This document shows, in pieces, positions 27,441-37,303 of a stretch of 56,094 bases of DNA. The notes beneath the pieces were generated by a model. The model ran no database searches. It was not told where the DNA came from and saw nothing but the letters and a program-made list of their open reading frames with translations. The stretch covers positions 1-56,094 of the forward strand of contig CAIKMZ010000112.1 of the NCBI GenBank assembly GCA_903828665.1, read 5' to 3'. The DNA comes from an uncultured beta proteobacterium (GTDB taxonomy: Bacteria; Pseudomonadota; Gammaproteobacteria; Burkholderiales; Burkholderiaceae_C). Both the position numbers and the translations under genes were made by a program. The first letter of the stretch is position 1; each line of letters opens with the position of its first letter.

Positions 27441-27893
27441 ATGGCATTTGGCCGCTTCGAGCGCTCAGCGGGCGCGCAGCCGATGAGCGAGATCAACGTC
27501 ACGCCGCTGGTCGACGTGATGCTGGTGCTGGTGGTAATCCTGATCATCACGGCGCCGCTGCTCGCGAGTTCGATCAAGCTCGACCTGCCCCGCACCGAGG
27601 CGGCCAGGGCGGGCGATGCGCCGAAATTCGTCGCCCTGGCCGTTGACAAGTCGGGGCAGGCCTTTCTCAACGACAAGCCGCTTGGCCTCGATGCGCTGGC
27701 GCTGGCGCTGGCGCAGACCGCCAAGGCCGACCCCGACACCGAAGTGCAATTGCGGGCCGACGCGGCCGTGCCTTACGGCCGGATCGTCGAAGTGATGGGC
27801 CTGGCGCAGCAGGCGGGCCTGAACCGGATCGGTTTTGTCGCCGATCCCGAGCGCAGTGCCGCTGCGGCCGGGCCGGCTGGCCGCAAACCCTAA
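27441..27893 (+). CDS. exbD: ExbD/TolR-type proton channel subunit
   Basis: 150 residues. A single membrane anchor follows the conserved SEINVTPLVDVMLVLVVILI motif, with the essential membrane Asp in VDVML. The periplasmic domain then runs to the Ala/Gly-rich end, with TEVQLRADAAVPYGRIVEVM. It works with ExbB upstream (1-base gap). A TAAAAT box overlaps its stop region (27891-27896) and could promote leuS. Assignment to ExbD rather than TolR rests on the lack of tol genes nearby and is not certain. Confidence 0.9.
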   Translation: MAFGRFERSAGAQPMSEINVTPLVDVMLVLVVILIITAPLLASSIKLDLPRTEAARAGDAPKFVALAVDKSGQAFLNDKPLGLDALALALAQTAKADPDTEVQLRADAAVPYGRIVEVMGLAQQAGLNRIGFVADPERSAAAAGPAGRKP

Positions 27894-27936
27894 AATCGGC
27901 AGCTTGCGATCCATTGATCGCCGAGAGTAAAACCCC

Positions 27937-30594
27937 ATGCAAGAAAAATACAAGCACCTCGACGTTGAAAAAGCCGCCCACAGCCACTGGACGGCGCGCG
28001 ACGCCTACCGTGTCACCGAGGACGCGTCGAAGAAGAAGTTCTACGCCTGCTCGATGCTGCCGTACCCGAGCGGCAAGCTGCACATGGGCCATGTGCGCAA
28101 CTACACCATCAACGACATGCTGACGCGCCAGTTGCGCATGAACGGCTACAACGTGCTGATGCCGATGGGCTGGGACGCCTTCGGCCTGCCGGCCGAGAAC
28201 GCCGCGCTGAAGAATGGTGTGCCGCCGGCCAAGTGGACCTACGAAAACATCGCCTACATGAAGGCGCAGATGCAGTCCATGGGCCTGGCTATCGACTGGT
28301 CGCGCGAAGTCGCCACGTGCTCGCCCGAATACTACAAGTGGAACCAGTGGCTGTTCCTGAAGATGCTGGAAAAGGGCATCGCCTACCGCAAGACCCAGGT
28401 CGTCAACTGGGACCCGGTCGACCAGACCGTGCTGGCCAACGAGCAGGTGATCGACGGCAAGGGCTGGCGCACCGGCGCCGTCGTCGAAAAGCGCGAGATC
28501 CCCGGCTATTACCTCAAGATCACCGACTACGCCGAAGAACTGCTCGAGCACGTGCAGACCGGACTGCCGGGCTGGCCCGAGCGCGTCAAGCTGATGCAGG
28601 AAAACTGGATCGGCAAGTCCGAGGGCGTGCGCTTTGCCTTCCCGCACGACATCCGGGACGGCAGCGGCAATCTGATCGGCGACGGGCGCATGTACGTCTT
28701 CACCACGCGCGCCGACACCATCATGGGCGTGACCTTTTGCGCCGTCGCGCCCGAGCATCCGCTGGCCACACACGCAGCGCAAGGCAACCCGAAGCTGACC
28801 GCCTTCATCGAGGAATGCGCGCGCGGCGGCACGACCGAAGCCGAGCTCGCGGTGCGCGAAAAGGAAGGCATGCCCACGGGCCTGTTCGTCACGCATCCGC
28901 TGAGCGGCCACAAGATCGAGGTCTGGGTCGGCAATTACGTGCTGATGAGCTACGGCGACGGCGCCGTGATGGGCGTGCCGGCGCACGACGAGCGCGATTT
29001 CGCGTTCGCCAAGAAGTACGGCATCGACATCCTCGAAGTCGTGCTGGTCGACGGCCTGACCTACGACTACGACCAGTGGCAGGACTGGTACGGCGACAAG
29101 CAGCGCGGCGTGACCATCAATTCCGACAGTTTCAGCGGCCTGGCCTATGACGATGCGGTGCGCGCGGTCTGCCACGCGCTGCAACAAAAGGGGCTGGGCG
29201 AAAAGAAGACCACCTGGCGCCTGCGCGACTGGGGCGTGAGCCGCCAGCGCTACTGGGGCACGCCGATCCCCATCATCCACTGCCCCGAACATGGCGCGGT
29301 GCCGGTGCCCGAAAAAGATCTGCCGGTGATCCTGCCGCAGGACTGCGTGCCCGACGGTTCCGGCAACCCGCTGCACAAGCATGAGGGTTTTCATGCCGGA
29401 GTCGTCTGCCCGGTCTGCGGCGCCGCGGCGCGGCGCGAGACCGACACCATGGATACGTTTGTCGATTCCAGCTGGTACTACATGCGCTACTGCGACCCGC
29501 AGAACGCGCAGGCCATGGTGGGCGATGGCGCAGCCTACTGGATGCCGATGGACCAGTACATCGGCGGCATCGAGCACGCCATCCTGCACCTGCTGTACGC
29601 GCGCTTCTGGACCAAGGTGATGCGCGACCTCGGGCTGATCAAGGTGGACGAGCCGTTCACCAAGCTGCTGACCCAGGGCATGGTGCTCAATCACATCTAC
29701 TCGCGCAAGTCCGACAAGGGCGGCGTCGAGTACTTCTGGCCGGCCGAGGTGGAAGACGTGCTGGACGCTTCCGGCAAGGTGACAGGCGCGACGCTCAGAG
29801 AGGCCAAGGGCGAACTGCCTGCCGACACCGCGATCACCTACGAAGGTGTCGGCACCATGAGCAAATCCAAGAACAACGGCGTCGATCCGCAGGACCTGAT
29901 CGAGCAATACGGCGCCGACACGGCGCGCCTGTACACCATGTTCACGGCGCCGCCCGAGGCCACGCTGGAGTGGAACGACGCGGCGGTCGAGGGCTCGCAC
30001 CGCTTCCTGCGCCGGGTCTGGAACTTCTGCGTCAAGCAGGAAGCGAATCACGGTGCAGCGCCGGTCGCCGCCGGCCAGGTTTCGTTCGGCAAGCCGGCCA
30101 AGGCGCTGCGCCGCGAAATCCACACTATCTTCAAGCAGGTCGATTACGACTACCAGCGCATGCAGTACAACACCGTGGTGTCGGGTGCGATGAAGATGCT
30201 CAATGCGCTGGAAGACTTCCAGGACGACGGCAGCGCCGGCAGCCGCGCCGCGCTGCGCGAATGCCTGGGCATCCTGCTGCGCGCCATTTATCCGGCCACG
30301 CCGCACCTGACGCACGCACTGTGGGTCGAGCTGGGCTACAGCGCCGAATTCGGCGACCTGCTCGATGCGCCCTGGCCCAAGGCTGACGAGAGCGCGCTGC
30401 AGCAGGACGAAATCGAACTCGTGCTGCAGATCAACGGCAAGCTGCGCGGCGCCATCGTCGTGCCGGCTGCCGCATCGCGCGAAGCAATCGAGCGAATTGC
30501 GATCGACAGCGAGGTGTTCCAGAAACTGGCCGGCGGTCAGGCGATCAAGAAGGTCGTCATCGTCGCGGGCCGCTTGGTCAACGTCGTGGTGTGA
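27937..30594 (+). CDS. leuS: Leucyl-tRNA synthetase
   Basis: 885 residues, slightly longer than the E. coli enzyme (860). It is a class I synthetase that charges tRNA-Leu and edits mischarged products. Motifs are the HIGH-type [19 protein letters not shown] (near residue 41), the CP1 editing domain with [19 protein letters not shown] and the Asp of [19 protein letters not shown], zinc-binding Cys pairs in the inserts, and KMSKS as [13 protein letters not shown] (near 640). The C-terminal domain has [15 protein letters not shown]. Shine-Dalgarno GAGAG is 12 nt upstream. lptE follows after 11 bases. Confidence 0.97.
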   Translation: MQEKYKHLDVEKAAHSHWTARDAYRVTEDASKKKFYACSMLPYPSGKLHMGHVRNYTINDMLTRQLRMNGYNVLMPMGWDAFGLPAENAALKNGVPPAKWTYENIAYMKAQMQSMGLAIDWSREVATCSPEYYKWNQWLFLKMLEKGIAYRKTQVVNWDPVDQTVLANEQVIDGKGWRTGAVVEKREIPGYYLKITDYAEELLEHVQTGLPGWPERVKLMQENWIGKSEGVRFAFPHDIRDGSGNLIGDGRMYVFTTRADTIMGVTFCAVAPEHPLATHAAQGNPKLTAFIEECARGGTTEAELAVREKEGMPTGLFVTHPLSGHKIEVWVGNYVLMSYGDGAVMGVPAHDERDFAFAKKYGIDILEVVLVDGLTYDYDQWQDWYGDKQRGVTINSDSFSGLAYDDAVRAVCHALQQKGLGEKKTTWRLRDWGVSRQRYWGTPIPIIHCPEHGAVPVPEKDLPVILPQDCVPDGSGNPLHKHEGFHAGVVCPVCGAAARRETDTMDTFVDSSWYYMRYCDPQNAQAMVGDGAAYWMPMDQYIGGIEHAILHLLYARFWTKVMRDLGLIKVDEPFTKLLTQGMVLNHIYSRKSDKGGVEYFWPAEVEDVLDASGKVTGATLREAKGELPADTAITYEGVGTMSKSKNNGVDPQDLIEQYGADTARLYTMFTAPPEATLEWNDAAVEGSHRFLRRVWNFCVKQEANHGAAPVAAGQVSFGKPAKALRREIHTIFKQVDYDYQRMQYNTVVSGAMKMLNALEDFQDDGSAGSRAALRECLGILLRAIYPATPHLTHALWVELGYSAEFGDLLDAPWPKADESALQQDEIELVLQINGKLRGAIVVPAAASREAIERIAIDSEVFQKLAGGQAIKKVVIVAGRLVNVVV

Positions 30595-30605
30595 GGCGCT
30601 AGTCG

Positions 30606-31106
30606 ATGCAACGCCGCACTGTGATCGCGCTGATCGGGATGACTGCCCTGGCGGGCTTGACCGGCTGCGGCTTTCATCTGCGCGGCGCCCAGAACTATGC
30701 CTTCGACACACTGGCGGTCATGCCGCAGCCGGGCGGCCCGGTCGCCCTCGAGCTGCGGCGCTCCCTCAATCCGGCCGTGCACGTGTTGGGTGCAGACGCG
30801 CCGCTGACGCAGGCGCAGGTTGTGCTCGACATCCTGCAGGAGCAGCGCGAGAAGATCGTGGTCGGCGTCAACAGCTCGGGCCAGGTGCGCGAGTTCCAGT
30901 TGCGGCTGCGGGTGAAATTCCGCGTGCGCACGCCGCAAGGCAAGGACCTGACGCCCGAGAGCGACATCCTGCTGCAGAGCGACATCAGCTTCAACGAGAC
31001 GGCGGCGCTGGCCAAGGAAGCGGAAGAGGCCTTGCTTTACCGTAACATGCAGACTGACGCCGTGCAGCAGTTGTTGCGGCGGCTGGCGACGATCAGGCTT
31101 GATTGA
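30606..31106 (+). CDS. lptE: LPS-assembly lipoprotein LptE
   Basis: 166 residues. A lipoprotein signal peptide with lipobox LTGCGF is followed by the family opening GFHLRGAQ and the late segment SDISFNETAALAKEAEEALL-YRNMQTDAVQQLLRRL. LptE plugs the LptD barrel that inserts lipopolysaccharide in the outer membrane. In Burkholderiales holA usually follows closely. Here a 404-base gap carrying an inverted-repeat element separates them, so the element may have broken the operon or now supplies a terminator or promoter. Confidence 0.93.
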   Translation: MQRRTVIALIGMTALAGLTGCGFHLRGAQNYAFDTLAVMPQPGGPVALELRRSLNPAVHVLGADAPLTQAQVVLDILQEQREKIVVGVNSSGQVREFQLRLRVKFRVRTPQGKDLTPESDILLQSDISFNETAALAKEAEEALLYRNMQTDAVQQLLRRLATIRLD

Positions 31107-31177
31107 AGTCTTCGCGTGGACTTGCCTGCACGCTGCTTCAACTGCGCTTCCCCTGTTACCTCTTTTCGGATGTTTGA

Positions 31178-31453
31178 TTCCCCCTCTTATTCCCCCCGCC
31201 CCTTTTCACCCCCGCCGGGGCGAAAAGGGGAGCCTCATTTGGCCTCGTGTGAAAGGGAAGAAGTACACGCACCGCCGCGCGTTGCAGACGAAGTGCAACA
31301 AAGCACCGACGCCCGATGTGCCGACGTGGCGACAAAGTGCCGCTGTCAAAACCTCTCGCGAGGCACTTCACACCTTCAAAGACGCGGCCAGATGAAACTC
31401 CCCTCACCCGCCCGGCGGGGCGGGAGAGGGGCGGGGGGGAGTGAGTGGGGAAA
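31178..31453. mobile_element. Inverted-repeat (REPIN/MITE-like) element between lptE and holA
   Basis: Seen directly: bases 31178-31248 and the reverse complement of 31382-31452 align without gaps over 71 positions at roughly 70% identity (by eye). Each arm folds on itself. In the left arm CCCCTTTTC (199-207) pairs with GAAAAGGGG (222-230) around a CG-rich core. The right arm has CCCCTC...GAGGGG stems around 31401-31431. The centre (about 31249-31381) has no gene. Two inverted fold-back units joined by a spacer resemble REP doublets or a degraded MITE. The remaining parts of the 31107-31510 gap (70 bases left, 57 right) show nothing else. Confidence 0.6.
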
Positions 31454-31510
31454 AGAAGAAATATGGGTTGAGTCTGACTGGGAAACGAAATCAACCAGGG
31501 GACTGCCGCC

Positions 31511-32593
31511 ATGCAACTAGCCCCGGCCCAACTTCAGGCCCATTTGCAAAAGGGTCTGCACAGCCTCTACACGCTGCATGGCGATGAGCCCTTGCTGATC
31601 CAGGAGGCGGCCGACGCCATCCGCGCCGCGGCGCGCGCGCAGGGCTTCACGGAGCGCAGTTCGCACACGGTCAGCGGGGCTCATTTCGACTGGAGCGAGG
31701 TGCTGGCGGCCGGCGGGTCGTTGAGCCTGTTTGCCGAGCGCCAGATGCTCGAACTGCGCATCCCTTCCGGTAAGCCGGGCAAGGACGGCAGCGGCGCGCT
31801 GCAACAGCTGGCCGAGCAGTCGCGCGGCAACGATTCGATGCTCACGCTCGTCCTGCTGCCACGCTTGGACAAGCTGACCAAGGGCAGCGCCTGGTTTGGC
31901 GCCTTGGAGAGCTTTGGCGTCACGCTCCAGATCGAGCCGGTCGAGCGCCATGTGCTGCCGCAGTGGATTGCGCAGCGGCTGGCGCTGCAAGGACAGCGCG
32001 TGGCCACCGGCGAGGAGGGGCAGCGCAGCCTGCAGTTCTTCGCCGACCGGGTCGAGGGCAACCTGCTGGCCGCGCACCAGGAGATCCAGAAGCTTGCCCT
32101 GCTGTTTGCGCCGGGCGAGCTCAGCTTTGAGCAGATCGAGAGCGCCGTGCTCAATGTCGCGCGCTACGACGTCTTCAAGCTCTCCGAGGCCGTGCTCGCG
32201 GGCCAGTCGCTGCGCGTGCAGCGCATGCTTGACGGCCTGCAGGCTGAAGGCGAGGCCGAAGTGCTGGTGCATTACACGCTGAGCGAGGACATCCGCGCCC
32301 TCAAGCGCGTCAAGGATGCGGTCGCCCAGGGGCGCCCGCTGCCCATGGCGCTGCGTGAACAGAGGGTCTGGGGCGTCAAGGAGCGCCTGTTCGAGCGCGT
32401 GCTGCCGCGCCTGAGCGAGGCCAGCCTGGCGCAGTTGCTGCAGGCCGCGCATCAGGTGGACGGCATCGTCAAGGGCCTCAAGCAGCCCGATTGGCCGGAC
32501 AACGGCTGGCAGGCCCTGCAACGCCTGGCGCTGTTGCTGTGCGGCCAGTGTGCCGCGCCGAGCGCCGAGCGTCCTGCCGCCATGAGAAAATAA
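31511..32593 (+). CDS. holA: DNA polymerase III subunit delta
   Basis: 360 residues. Delta opens the beta clamp as part of the clamp loader. The N-terminal AAA-like domain begins MQLAPAQLQAHLQKGLHSLYTLHGDEPLLIQEAADAIR-like (HGDEPLLIQE is the family signature). The RVEGNLLAAHQEIQKLALL motif lies near residue 180, and a C-terminal helical collar follows. The start ATG 31511 is preceded by a weak GGGACTGCCGCC. It lies 404 bases after lptE because of the inserted repeat element and is followed after 3 bases by proA. Confidence 0.93.
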   Translation: MQLAPAQLQAHLQKGLHSLYTLHGDEPLLIQEAADAIRAAARAQGFTERSSHTVSGAHFDWSEVLAAGGSLSLFAERQMLELRIPSGKPGKDGSGALQQLAEQSRGNDSMLTLVLLPRLDKLTKGSAWFGALESFGVTLQIEPVERHVLPQWIAQRLALQGQRVATGEEGQRSLQFFADRVEGNLLAAHQEIQKLALLFAPGELSFEQIESAVLNVARYDVFKLSEAVLAGQSLRVQRMLDGLQAEGEAEVLVHYTLSEDIRALKRVKDAVAQGRPLPMALREQRVWGVKERLFERVLPRLSEASLAQLLQAAHQVDGIVKGLKQPDWPDNGWQALQRLALLLCGQCAAPSAERPAAMRK

Positions 32594-32596
32594 GGC

Positions 32597-33880
32597 ATGA
32601 CCGCGCTCAATACCGCCGAATACACCCAAGGCCTTGGCGTCCGGGCGCGCGCGGCTTCGAGCGCCATGGCGCGCGCTTCCACCGCTGTCAAGAACAGGGC
32701 GCTGCGCACCCTGGCCGGCTTGCTGCGCAGCCAGTTGGCGCCGCTGCAGGCCGAGAATGCCAAGGACCTGGCGCGCGCTGCGGCCAACGGCCTGGCGGCG
32801 CCGATGCTCGATCGGCTCAAACTCTCGGCACAGGCGATCGAAACGGTGGCCCAGGGCTGCGAGCAGCTCGCCGCCATGCCCGATGTGATCGGTGAAATCA
32901 TCGGCATGAAGCAGCAGCCCAGCGGCATCCGGGTCGGGCAGATGCGGGTGCCGATCGGCGTCTTCGGCATGATCTTCGAGAGCCGTCCCAATGTCACGAT
33001 CGAGGCAGCCAGCCTCTCGATCAAGAGCGGCAATGCCTGCATCCTGCGCGGCGGCTCGGAGGCGATCGATTCCAACAAGGCGCTGGCGCTGCTGGTGCAG
33101 CAGGCGCTGGCCGAGAGCGGCTTGCCCGCAGACGCCGTGCAACTGGTGCAGACCACGGACCGCGCGGTGGTGGACCAGCTCATCACCATGCCGCAATACG
33201 TCGACGTGATCATTCCACGCGGCGGCAAGGGGCTGATCGAGCGCATCAGCCGTTCGGCGCAGGTGCCAGTCATCAAGCACCTCGATGGCAATTGCCACGT
33301 CTATGTCGACGATCCGTGCGACATCGAGATGGCGCTCAAGGTCGCTGACAACGCGAAGACCAGCAAGTACAGCCCCTGCAACGCGGCCGAAGGCCTGCTG
33401 GTGGCGCGCGCCGTCGCGGCGGCGTTTCTGCCCCGGATCGCGGCCATCTACGCGGCCAAGGGTGTGGAGATGCGCTGCGATGAGGCGGCGCTGGCGCTGC
33501 TGGGCGCCAGCGTGCCGGCAGCGCTGCTCAAGCCCGCCAGCGAGCAGGACTGGTACGAGGAATACCTCGCGCCCATCATCAGCGTCAAGCTGGTATCCGG
33601 CGTCGACGAGGCCATTGCCCACATCAACCGCTATTCCTCGCACCATACCGACGCCATCGTCACAAGCGACCACATGCACGCGCAGACCTTTCTGCGCGAG
33701 GTCGATTCCGCCAGCGTGATGGTCAACACCAGCACGCGCTTTGCCGACGGCTTCGAATACGGCCTCGGCGCTGAAATCGGCATCAGCACCGACAAATTCC
33801 ATGCGCGCGGCCCGGTCGGCATCGAAGGCCTGACCTCGCTGAAATACGTGGTTCTGGGCAATGGCGAAGTAAGATCGTGA
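32597..33880 (+). CDS. proA: Gamma-glutamyl phosphate reductase
   Basis: 427 residues. It reduces gamma-glutamyl phosphate to the semialdehyde with NADPH, in proline synthesis. An aldehyde-dehydrogenase fold is visible: [34 protein letters not shown], the active Cys in [13 protein letters not shown], and the C-terminal [20 protein letters not shown]. It begins 3 bases after holA. proB is not in the window. gshA starts 43 bases downstream, and both draw on glutamate. The segment [20 protein letters not shown] matches the family's N-terminal helical part. Confidence 0.96.
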   Translation: MTALNTAEYTQGLGVRARAASSAMARASTAVKNRALRTLAGLLRSQLAPLQAENAKDLARAAANGLAAPMLDRLKLSAQAIETVAQGCEQLAAMPDVIGEIIGMKQQPSGIRVGQMRVPIGVFGMIFESRPNVTIEAASLSIKSGNACILRGGSEAIDSNKALALLVQQALAESGLPADAVQLVQTTDRAVVDQLITMPQYVDVIIPRGGKGLIERISRSAQVPVIKHLDGNCHVYVDDPCDIEMALKVADNAKTSKYSPCNAAEGLLVARAVAAAFLPRIAAIYAAKGVEMRCDEAALALLGASVPAALLKPASEQDWYEEYLAPIISVKLVSGVDEAIAHINRYSSHHTDAIVTSDHMHAQTFLREVDSASVMVNTSTRFADGFEYGLGAEIGISTDKFHARGPVGIEGLTSLKYVVLGNGEVRS

Positions 33881-33923
33881 AAACTGGCAGCCCAGGCCGG
33901 CGCGCTCTCAACGAATAAAAATC

Positions 33924-35219
33924 ATGGTTCCACATCTTGTTACCGCTCTCACCGGCCCGATCAACGAGCTTGAACAGCGCGTGCTGGATTCCATGCCCGC
34001 CATCGAACGCTGGTTTCGTCTGGAGTGGATGGAGCACACGCCGCCGTTTTACAGCTCGGTCGACGTGCGCAACGCCGGCTTCAAGCTCGCGCCAATCGCT
34101 ACCCGGCTCTACCCCGACGGCTGGAACAACCTGACGCCCGAGATGCTGCCGCTGGCGGTGCAGGCCGCGATGGCGGCAATTGAAAAGATCTGTCCAGAAG
34201 CGCGCAATCTGCTGCTGATCCCGGAAAACCGCTCCACCAGCACGGAGTACCTCTCGAGCCTGGCCCAGTTGCGGCGCATCTTTCATATGGCCGGCCTGAA
34301 CGTGCGCATCGGCTCGATCGACCCGGCGATCCACAAGGCCACCAGCTTCGAGCTGCCCGATGGCGAGCACATCGTGCTTGAACCGGTGGTGCGCGGCAAG
34401 CGCCGTCTGGGCGTGAAGGACTTCGACCCCTGCACCATCCTGCTCAACAACGACCTGCGTGCCGGCGCGCCCGGCATTCTGGAGGAGATTCACGAGCAAT
34501 ACCTGCTGCCGCCACTGCATGCCGGCGCATCGATCCGGCACAAGAGCAAGCATTTCAAGTGCTATGAGGAAGTGGCCAAGCGTCTGGGCAAATTGCTCGG
34601 CGTCGATCCCTGGCTGATCAACCCGCTGTTCGCGCGCTGCGCGGGCATCGAGCGCTCCGACAGCGCCGATCTGGATGGCCTGGCCGCCTCGGTCGATGCG
34701 GTGCTGGCCAAGGTCCGGCGCAAGTACAAGGAATACGGCATCAAGGACAAGCCCTTTGTCGTGCTCAAGGCCGATCAGTCGGCACAGGGTGCTGGTAGCG
34801 TGATCCTGCGCGACGCCAAGGATGTCGATGCGCTGCGCGACAAGGTGCAGGGCCTGACCGGCGCTGCCAAGAGCGGCCAGGCCGGTCCCGACATCCTGAT
34901 TCAGGAGGGCGTGCCGAGCTGCGAGCGCCTGAACGACGCCATGGCCGAACCGGTGGTGTTCATGATGGACCGCTACGTCGTTGGTGGTTTCTACCGCATC
35001 CACGCGCAGGGCGGCGTTGACGAGGAGGGCAGTGCAGCGGGATCGGACTTTGTGCCACTGGCGTTCGAACAGAGCACGCGCCTGCCGCAGCCGGGCAGCA
35101 AGCCCGGGGCCAGTGTCCCGAACCGTTTCTACATGTACGGGGTGGTGGGGCGTCTGGCCATGCTTGCTGCGAGCTACGAGCTGGAAGCCACCGATCCCGA
35201 AGCGGAACTCTACGAATGA
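33924..35219 (+). CDS. gshA: Glutamate-cysteine ligase (proteobacterial ATP-grasp-like type)
   Basis: 431 residues. It makes gamma-glutamylcysteine from Glu, Cys and ATP, the first step of glutathione synthesis. It is the type found in Betaproteobacteria and some others, unrelated in length and motifs to E. coli GshA (518 residues). Landmarks are ERWFRLEWMEHTPPFYSSVD near the N-terminus, LIPENRSTSTEYLSSL, VLEPVVRGKRRLGVKDFDP, VVLKADQSAQGAGSVILRD, and the C-terminal MYGVVGRLAMLAASYELEA. gshB lies 3.3 kb downstream, separated by kup and a BenE-type gene, all on the same strand. Start ATG 33924 lacks a strong Shine-Dalgarno. Confidence 0.92.
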   Translation: MVPHLVTALTGPINELEQRVLDSMPAIERWFRLEWMEHTPPFYSSVDVRNAGFKLAPIATRLYPDGWNNLTPEMLPLAVQAAMAAIEKICPEARNLLLIPENRSTSTEYLSSLAQLRRIFHMAGLNVRIGSIDPAIHKATSFELPDGEHIVLEPVVRGKRRLGVKDFDPCTILLNNDLRAGAPGILEEIHEQYLLPPLHAGASIRHKSKHFKCYEEVAKRLGKLLGVDPWLINPLFARCAGIERSDSADLDGLAASVDAVLAKVRRKYKEYGIKDKPFVVLKADQSAQGAGSVILRDAKDVDALRDKVQGLTGAAKSGQAGPDILIQEGVPSCERLNDAMAEPVVFMMDRYVVGGFYRIHAQGGVDEEGSAAGSDFVPLAFEQSTRLPQPGSKPGASVPNRFYMYGVVGRLAMLAASYELEATDPEAELYE

Positions 35220-35302
35220 GCCCGTCGCGGCCGGCCGCCTGGCGCAAAATGGCGTTCCCAATCTGAATGGAATCCCGCTTCGACAACAAGCCGGGTTAAT
35301 CT

Positions 35303-37171
35303 GTGGCAGCATCCAAATCATCTCTCTCAGCGCTCACGCTGGGTGCCATCGGAGTTGTCTATGGCGACATCGGCACCAGTGTCTTGTACGCATTCAAGGA
35401 AGTGTTCGTCAGCGGGCACGTCCCCATTACGACGAACAACATTCTGGGTGTTCTGTCGCTCTTCTTCTGGACATTGACCGTCATCGTCACCCTCAAGTAC
35501 GTGGTTTTGATCATGCGCGCCGACAATCATGGCGAGGGAGGTTTGATGGCGCTGCTGGCTTTGGCCTCGCAATCGGTCAAGAGCCGTCCGCAACTGCGCC
35601 GGGTTCTGCTGATGATCGGTGTCTTTGGTGTTGCTTTGTTCTTTGGCGACGGCATCATCACGCCGGCCATTTCGGTATTGTCTGCGGTGGAAGGGCTGGA
35701 AGTTGTCACGCCGGCGGCCAAACCCTATGTGGTGTCAATTACCCTGATCGTATTGGTGTTGCTGTTTGTCATGCAACGGCGCGGCACCGCTGACATTGGC
35801 AAGGTATTCGGCCCGATCATGGTGAGCTGGTTTGTCGTCATTGCCATGACCGGTCTGGTCCAGATCGTTCAGAACCCGATGGTCCTCCAGGCCATCCTGC
35901 CAAGTTACGCTTTCAATTTCACCGTCAATCACTATCGTTTGGCCTTTGTCACACTGGGCGCGGTCTTTCTGTGTGTGACGGGGGCCGAGGCCTTGTACGC
36001 CGACATGGGGCATTTTGGACACAAGCCGATTCGAATTGCGTGGTTCAGCCTGGTCATGCCGGCATTGCTGTTCAACTATTTTGGTCAGGGGGCGCTGGTA
36101 TTGGCGCATCCTGATGCGGTCAGCAACCCCTTCTACCTGATGACGCCCGCCTGGGCGCTAGTGCCGATGGTGGCGCTTGCAACCGTTGCAACCGTGATTG
36201 CATCCCAGGCTTTGATCACGGGTGCATTTTCTGCGACCAAGCAGACCATTCAACTTGGTTTCCTGCCGCGCCTGTCAATTCAGCACACTTCCATCCGCGA
36301 TACCGGCCAAATCTACATACCCGCAGTGAATTGGGTATTGCTGGCGGGTGTGATCGCTGCGGTTACGCTGTTTGGCTCTTCGACCGCTTTGGCGGCAGCT
36401 TATGGCATTTCGGTCAGCCTGGTGATGGTGATCACGACCTTGCTGACCTATTATGTGCTTCGTTTTGGCTGGGGGTATCCACTGCCTCTGTGTTTGGCTG
36501 CGACTGGCTTTTTCGTTACGGTCGACCTGATTTTCTTTGCATCCAATTCCCTCAAGATCGTGCAGGGCGGCTGGTTTCCGCTGGCGATGGCCCTCGCGAT
36601 GTACACCGTGATGACGACCTGGAAAGATGGCCGGCGTCTAATGAATGACAAGTTGCGTGCCGATTCAATCGACTTGGCGAGTTTTCTTGACGCCGTGTTC
36701 GTCAGTCCACCGCTGCGCGTGGATGGGACGGCGGTGTTCCTGACCGCCGAGCCTGGCACGGTGCCCAATGCCATGCTGCACAACCTCAAGCACAACAAGG
36801 TGCTGCACAAGAACAACCTGTTCGTAACTGTGCGCAACCACGAGGTGCCGCGCGTTGGTCTGGACAAACGGCTGGAGGTTGAATCGCTCGGCCACAACTG
36901 CTGGCAGGTGATCGTCAATTACGGCTTCAAAGGCGACCCCGATCTGCCCAAGGCGCTGCAACTGATCAAGGGCCGCGGCTGCGACCTTGACCCCATGACC
37001 ACCAGCTACTTCCTCTCGCGCGATATTGTTGTTCCGACCATCGGCGGCGGCATGGCGCACTGGCGCGAGAAGCTGTTCTCGCAGATGCACCACAACGCCA
37101 GCGCAGCGGCCGAATTTTTGAATCTGCCCAACAACGCCGTGGTGGAGTTGGGTTCGAAGATTGAAATCTGA
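35303..37171 (+). CDS. kup: Kup potassium uptake protein
   Basis: 622 residues, equal to E. coli Kup. It is an inner-membrane K+/H+ symporter with about twelve helices (1-430) and a cytoplasmic C-terminal domain. Diagnostic parts are [19 protein letters not shown] at the N-terminus, the [20 protein letters not shown] helix, and [16 protein letters not shown]. The start is GTG 35303 with no clear Shine-Dalgarno. Base usage differs along the gene: from 35303 to about 36650 many codons end in A/T, unlike neighbours, while 36700-37171 returns to GC-rich third positions. This may reflect recombination. The gene stands between gshA and gshB. Confidence 0.95.
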   Translation: MAASKSSLSALTLGAIGVVYGDIGTSVLYAFKEVFVSGHVPITTNNILGVLSLFFWTLTVIVTLKYVVLIMRADNHGEGGLMALLALASQSVKSRPQLRRVLLMIGVFGVALFFGDGIITPAISVLSAVEGLEVVTPAAKPYVVSITLIVLVLLFVMQRRGTADIGKVFGPIMVSWFVVIAMTGLVQIVQNPMVLQAILPSYAFNFTVNHYRLAFVTLGAVFLCVTGAEALYADMGHFGHKPIRIAWFSLVMPALLFNYFGQGALVLAHPDAVSNPFYLMTPAWALVPMVALATVATVIASQALITGAFSATKQTIQLGFLPRLSIQHTSIRDTGQIYIPAVNWVLLAGVIAAVTLFGSSTALAAAYGISVSLVMVITTLLTYYVLRFGWGYPLPLCLAATGFFVTVDLIFFASNSLKIVQGGWFPLAMALAMYTVMTTWKDGRRLMNDKLRADSIDLASFLDAVFVSPPLRVDGTAVFLTAEPGTVPNAMLHNLKHNKVLHKNNLFVTVRNHEVPRVGLDKRLEVESLGHNCWQVIVNYGFKGDPDLPKALQLIKGRGCDLDPMTTSYFLSRDIVVPTIGGGMAHWREKLFSQMHHNASAAAEFLNLPNNAVVELGSKIEI

Positions 37172-37180
37172 AGCCGGAAC

Positions 37181-37266
37181 TTGTCATTGCGGGCACCGAC
37201 CCGCAATCCAGGGCGCGTGTGACCCTGTCGGGAGGCATGGATCCCGGGTCGAGCCCGGGATGACAA
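37181..37266. repeat. 86-bp double-hairpin palindromic repeat
   Basis: The unit starts TTGTCAT (181-187) and ends with its reverse complement ATGACAA (260-266). Inside are two perfect hairpins: ATTGCGGG (186-193) with CCCGCAAT (200-207), and ATCCCGGG (241-248) with CCCGGGAT (254-261). Related partial copies lie at 40336-40405 and near 129-145. This is a dispersed intergenic repeat that begins 10 bases after the kup stop and may also act as a transcription end. Confidence 0.8.
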
Positions 37267-37303
37267 AAGGGAACAGTGCCGTGAATGGACCGGAAACGCG
37301 GAA

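Noticed and set aside
26783..27893. A Tol-Pal operon
   Set aside because: Only the ExbB/TolQ- and ExbD/TolR-like genes are present; tolA, tolB and pal are absent, and the flanks are dapB and leuS.
27667..30711. Very long open frame antisense to leuS (about 1000 codons), and similar ones antisense to uvrA, pntAB, fadD and polA
   Set aside because: The sense genes are unmistakable. High GC removes stop codons from the opposite strand, and the antisense translations are His/Arg/Gln-rich with no family features.
31099..31520. Coding frames in the lptE-holA gap
   Set aside because: They translate hairpin repeats into low-complexity sequence and have no ribosome site.
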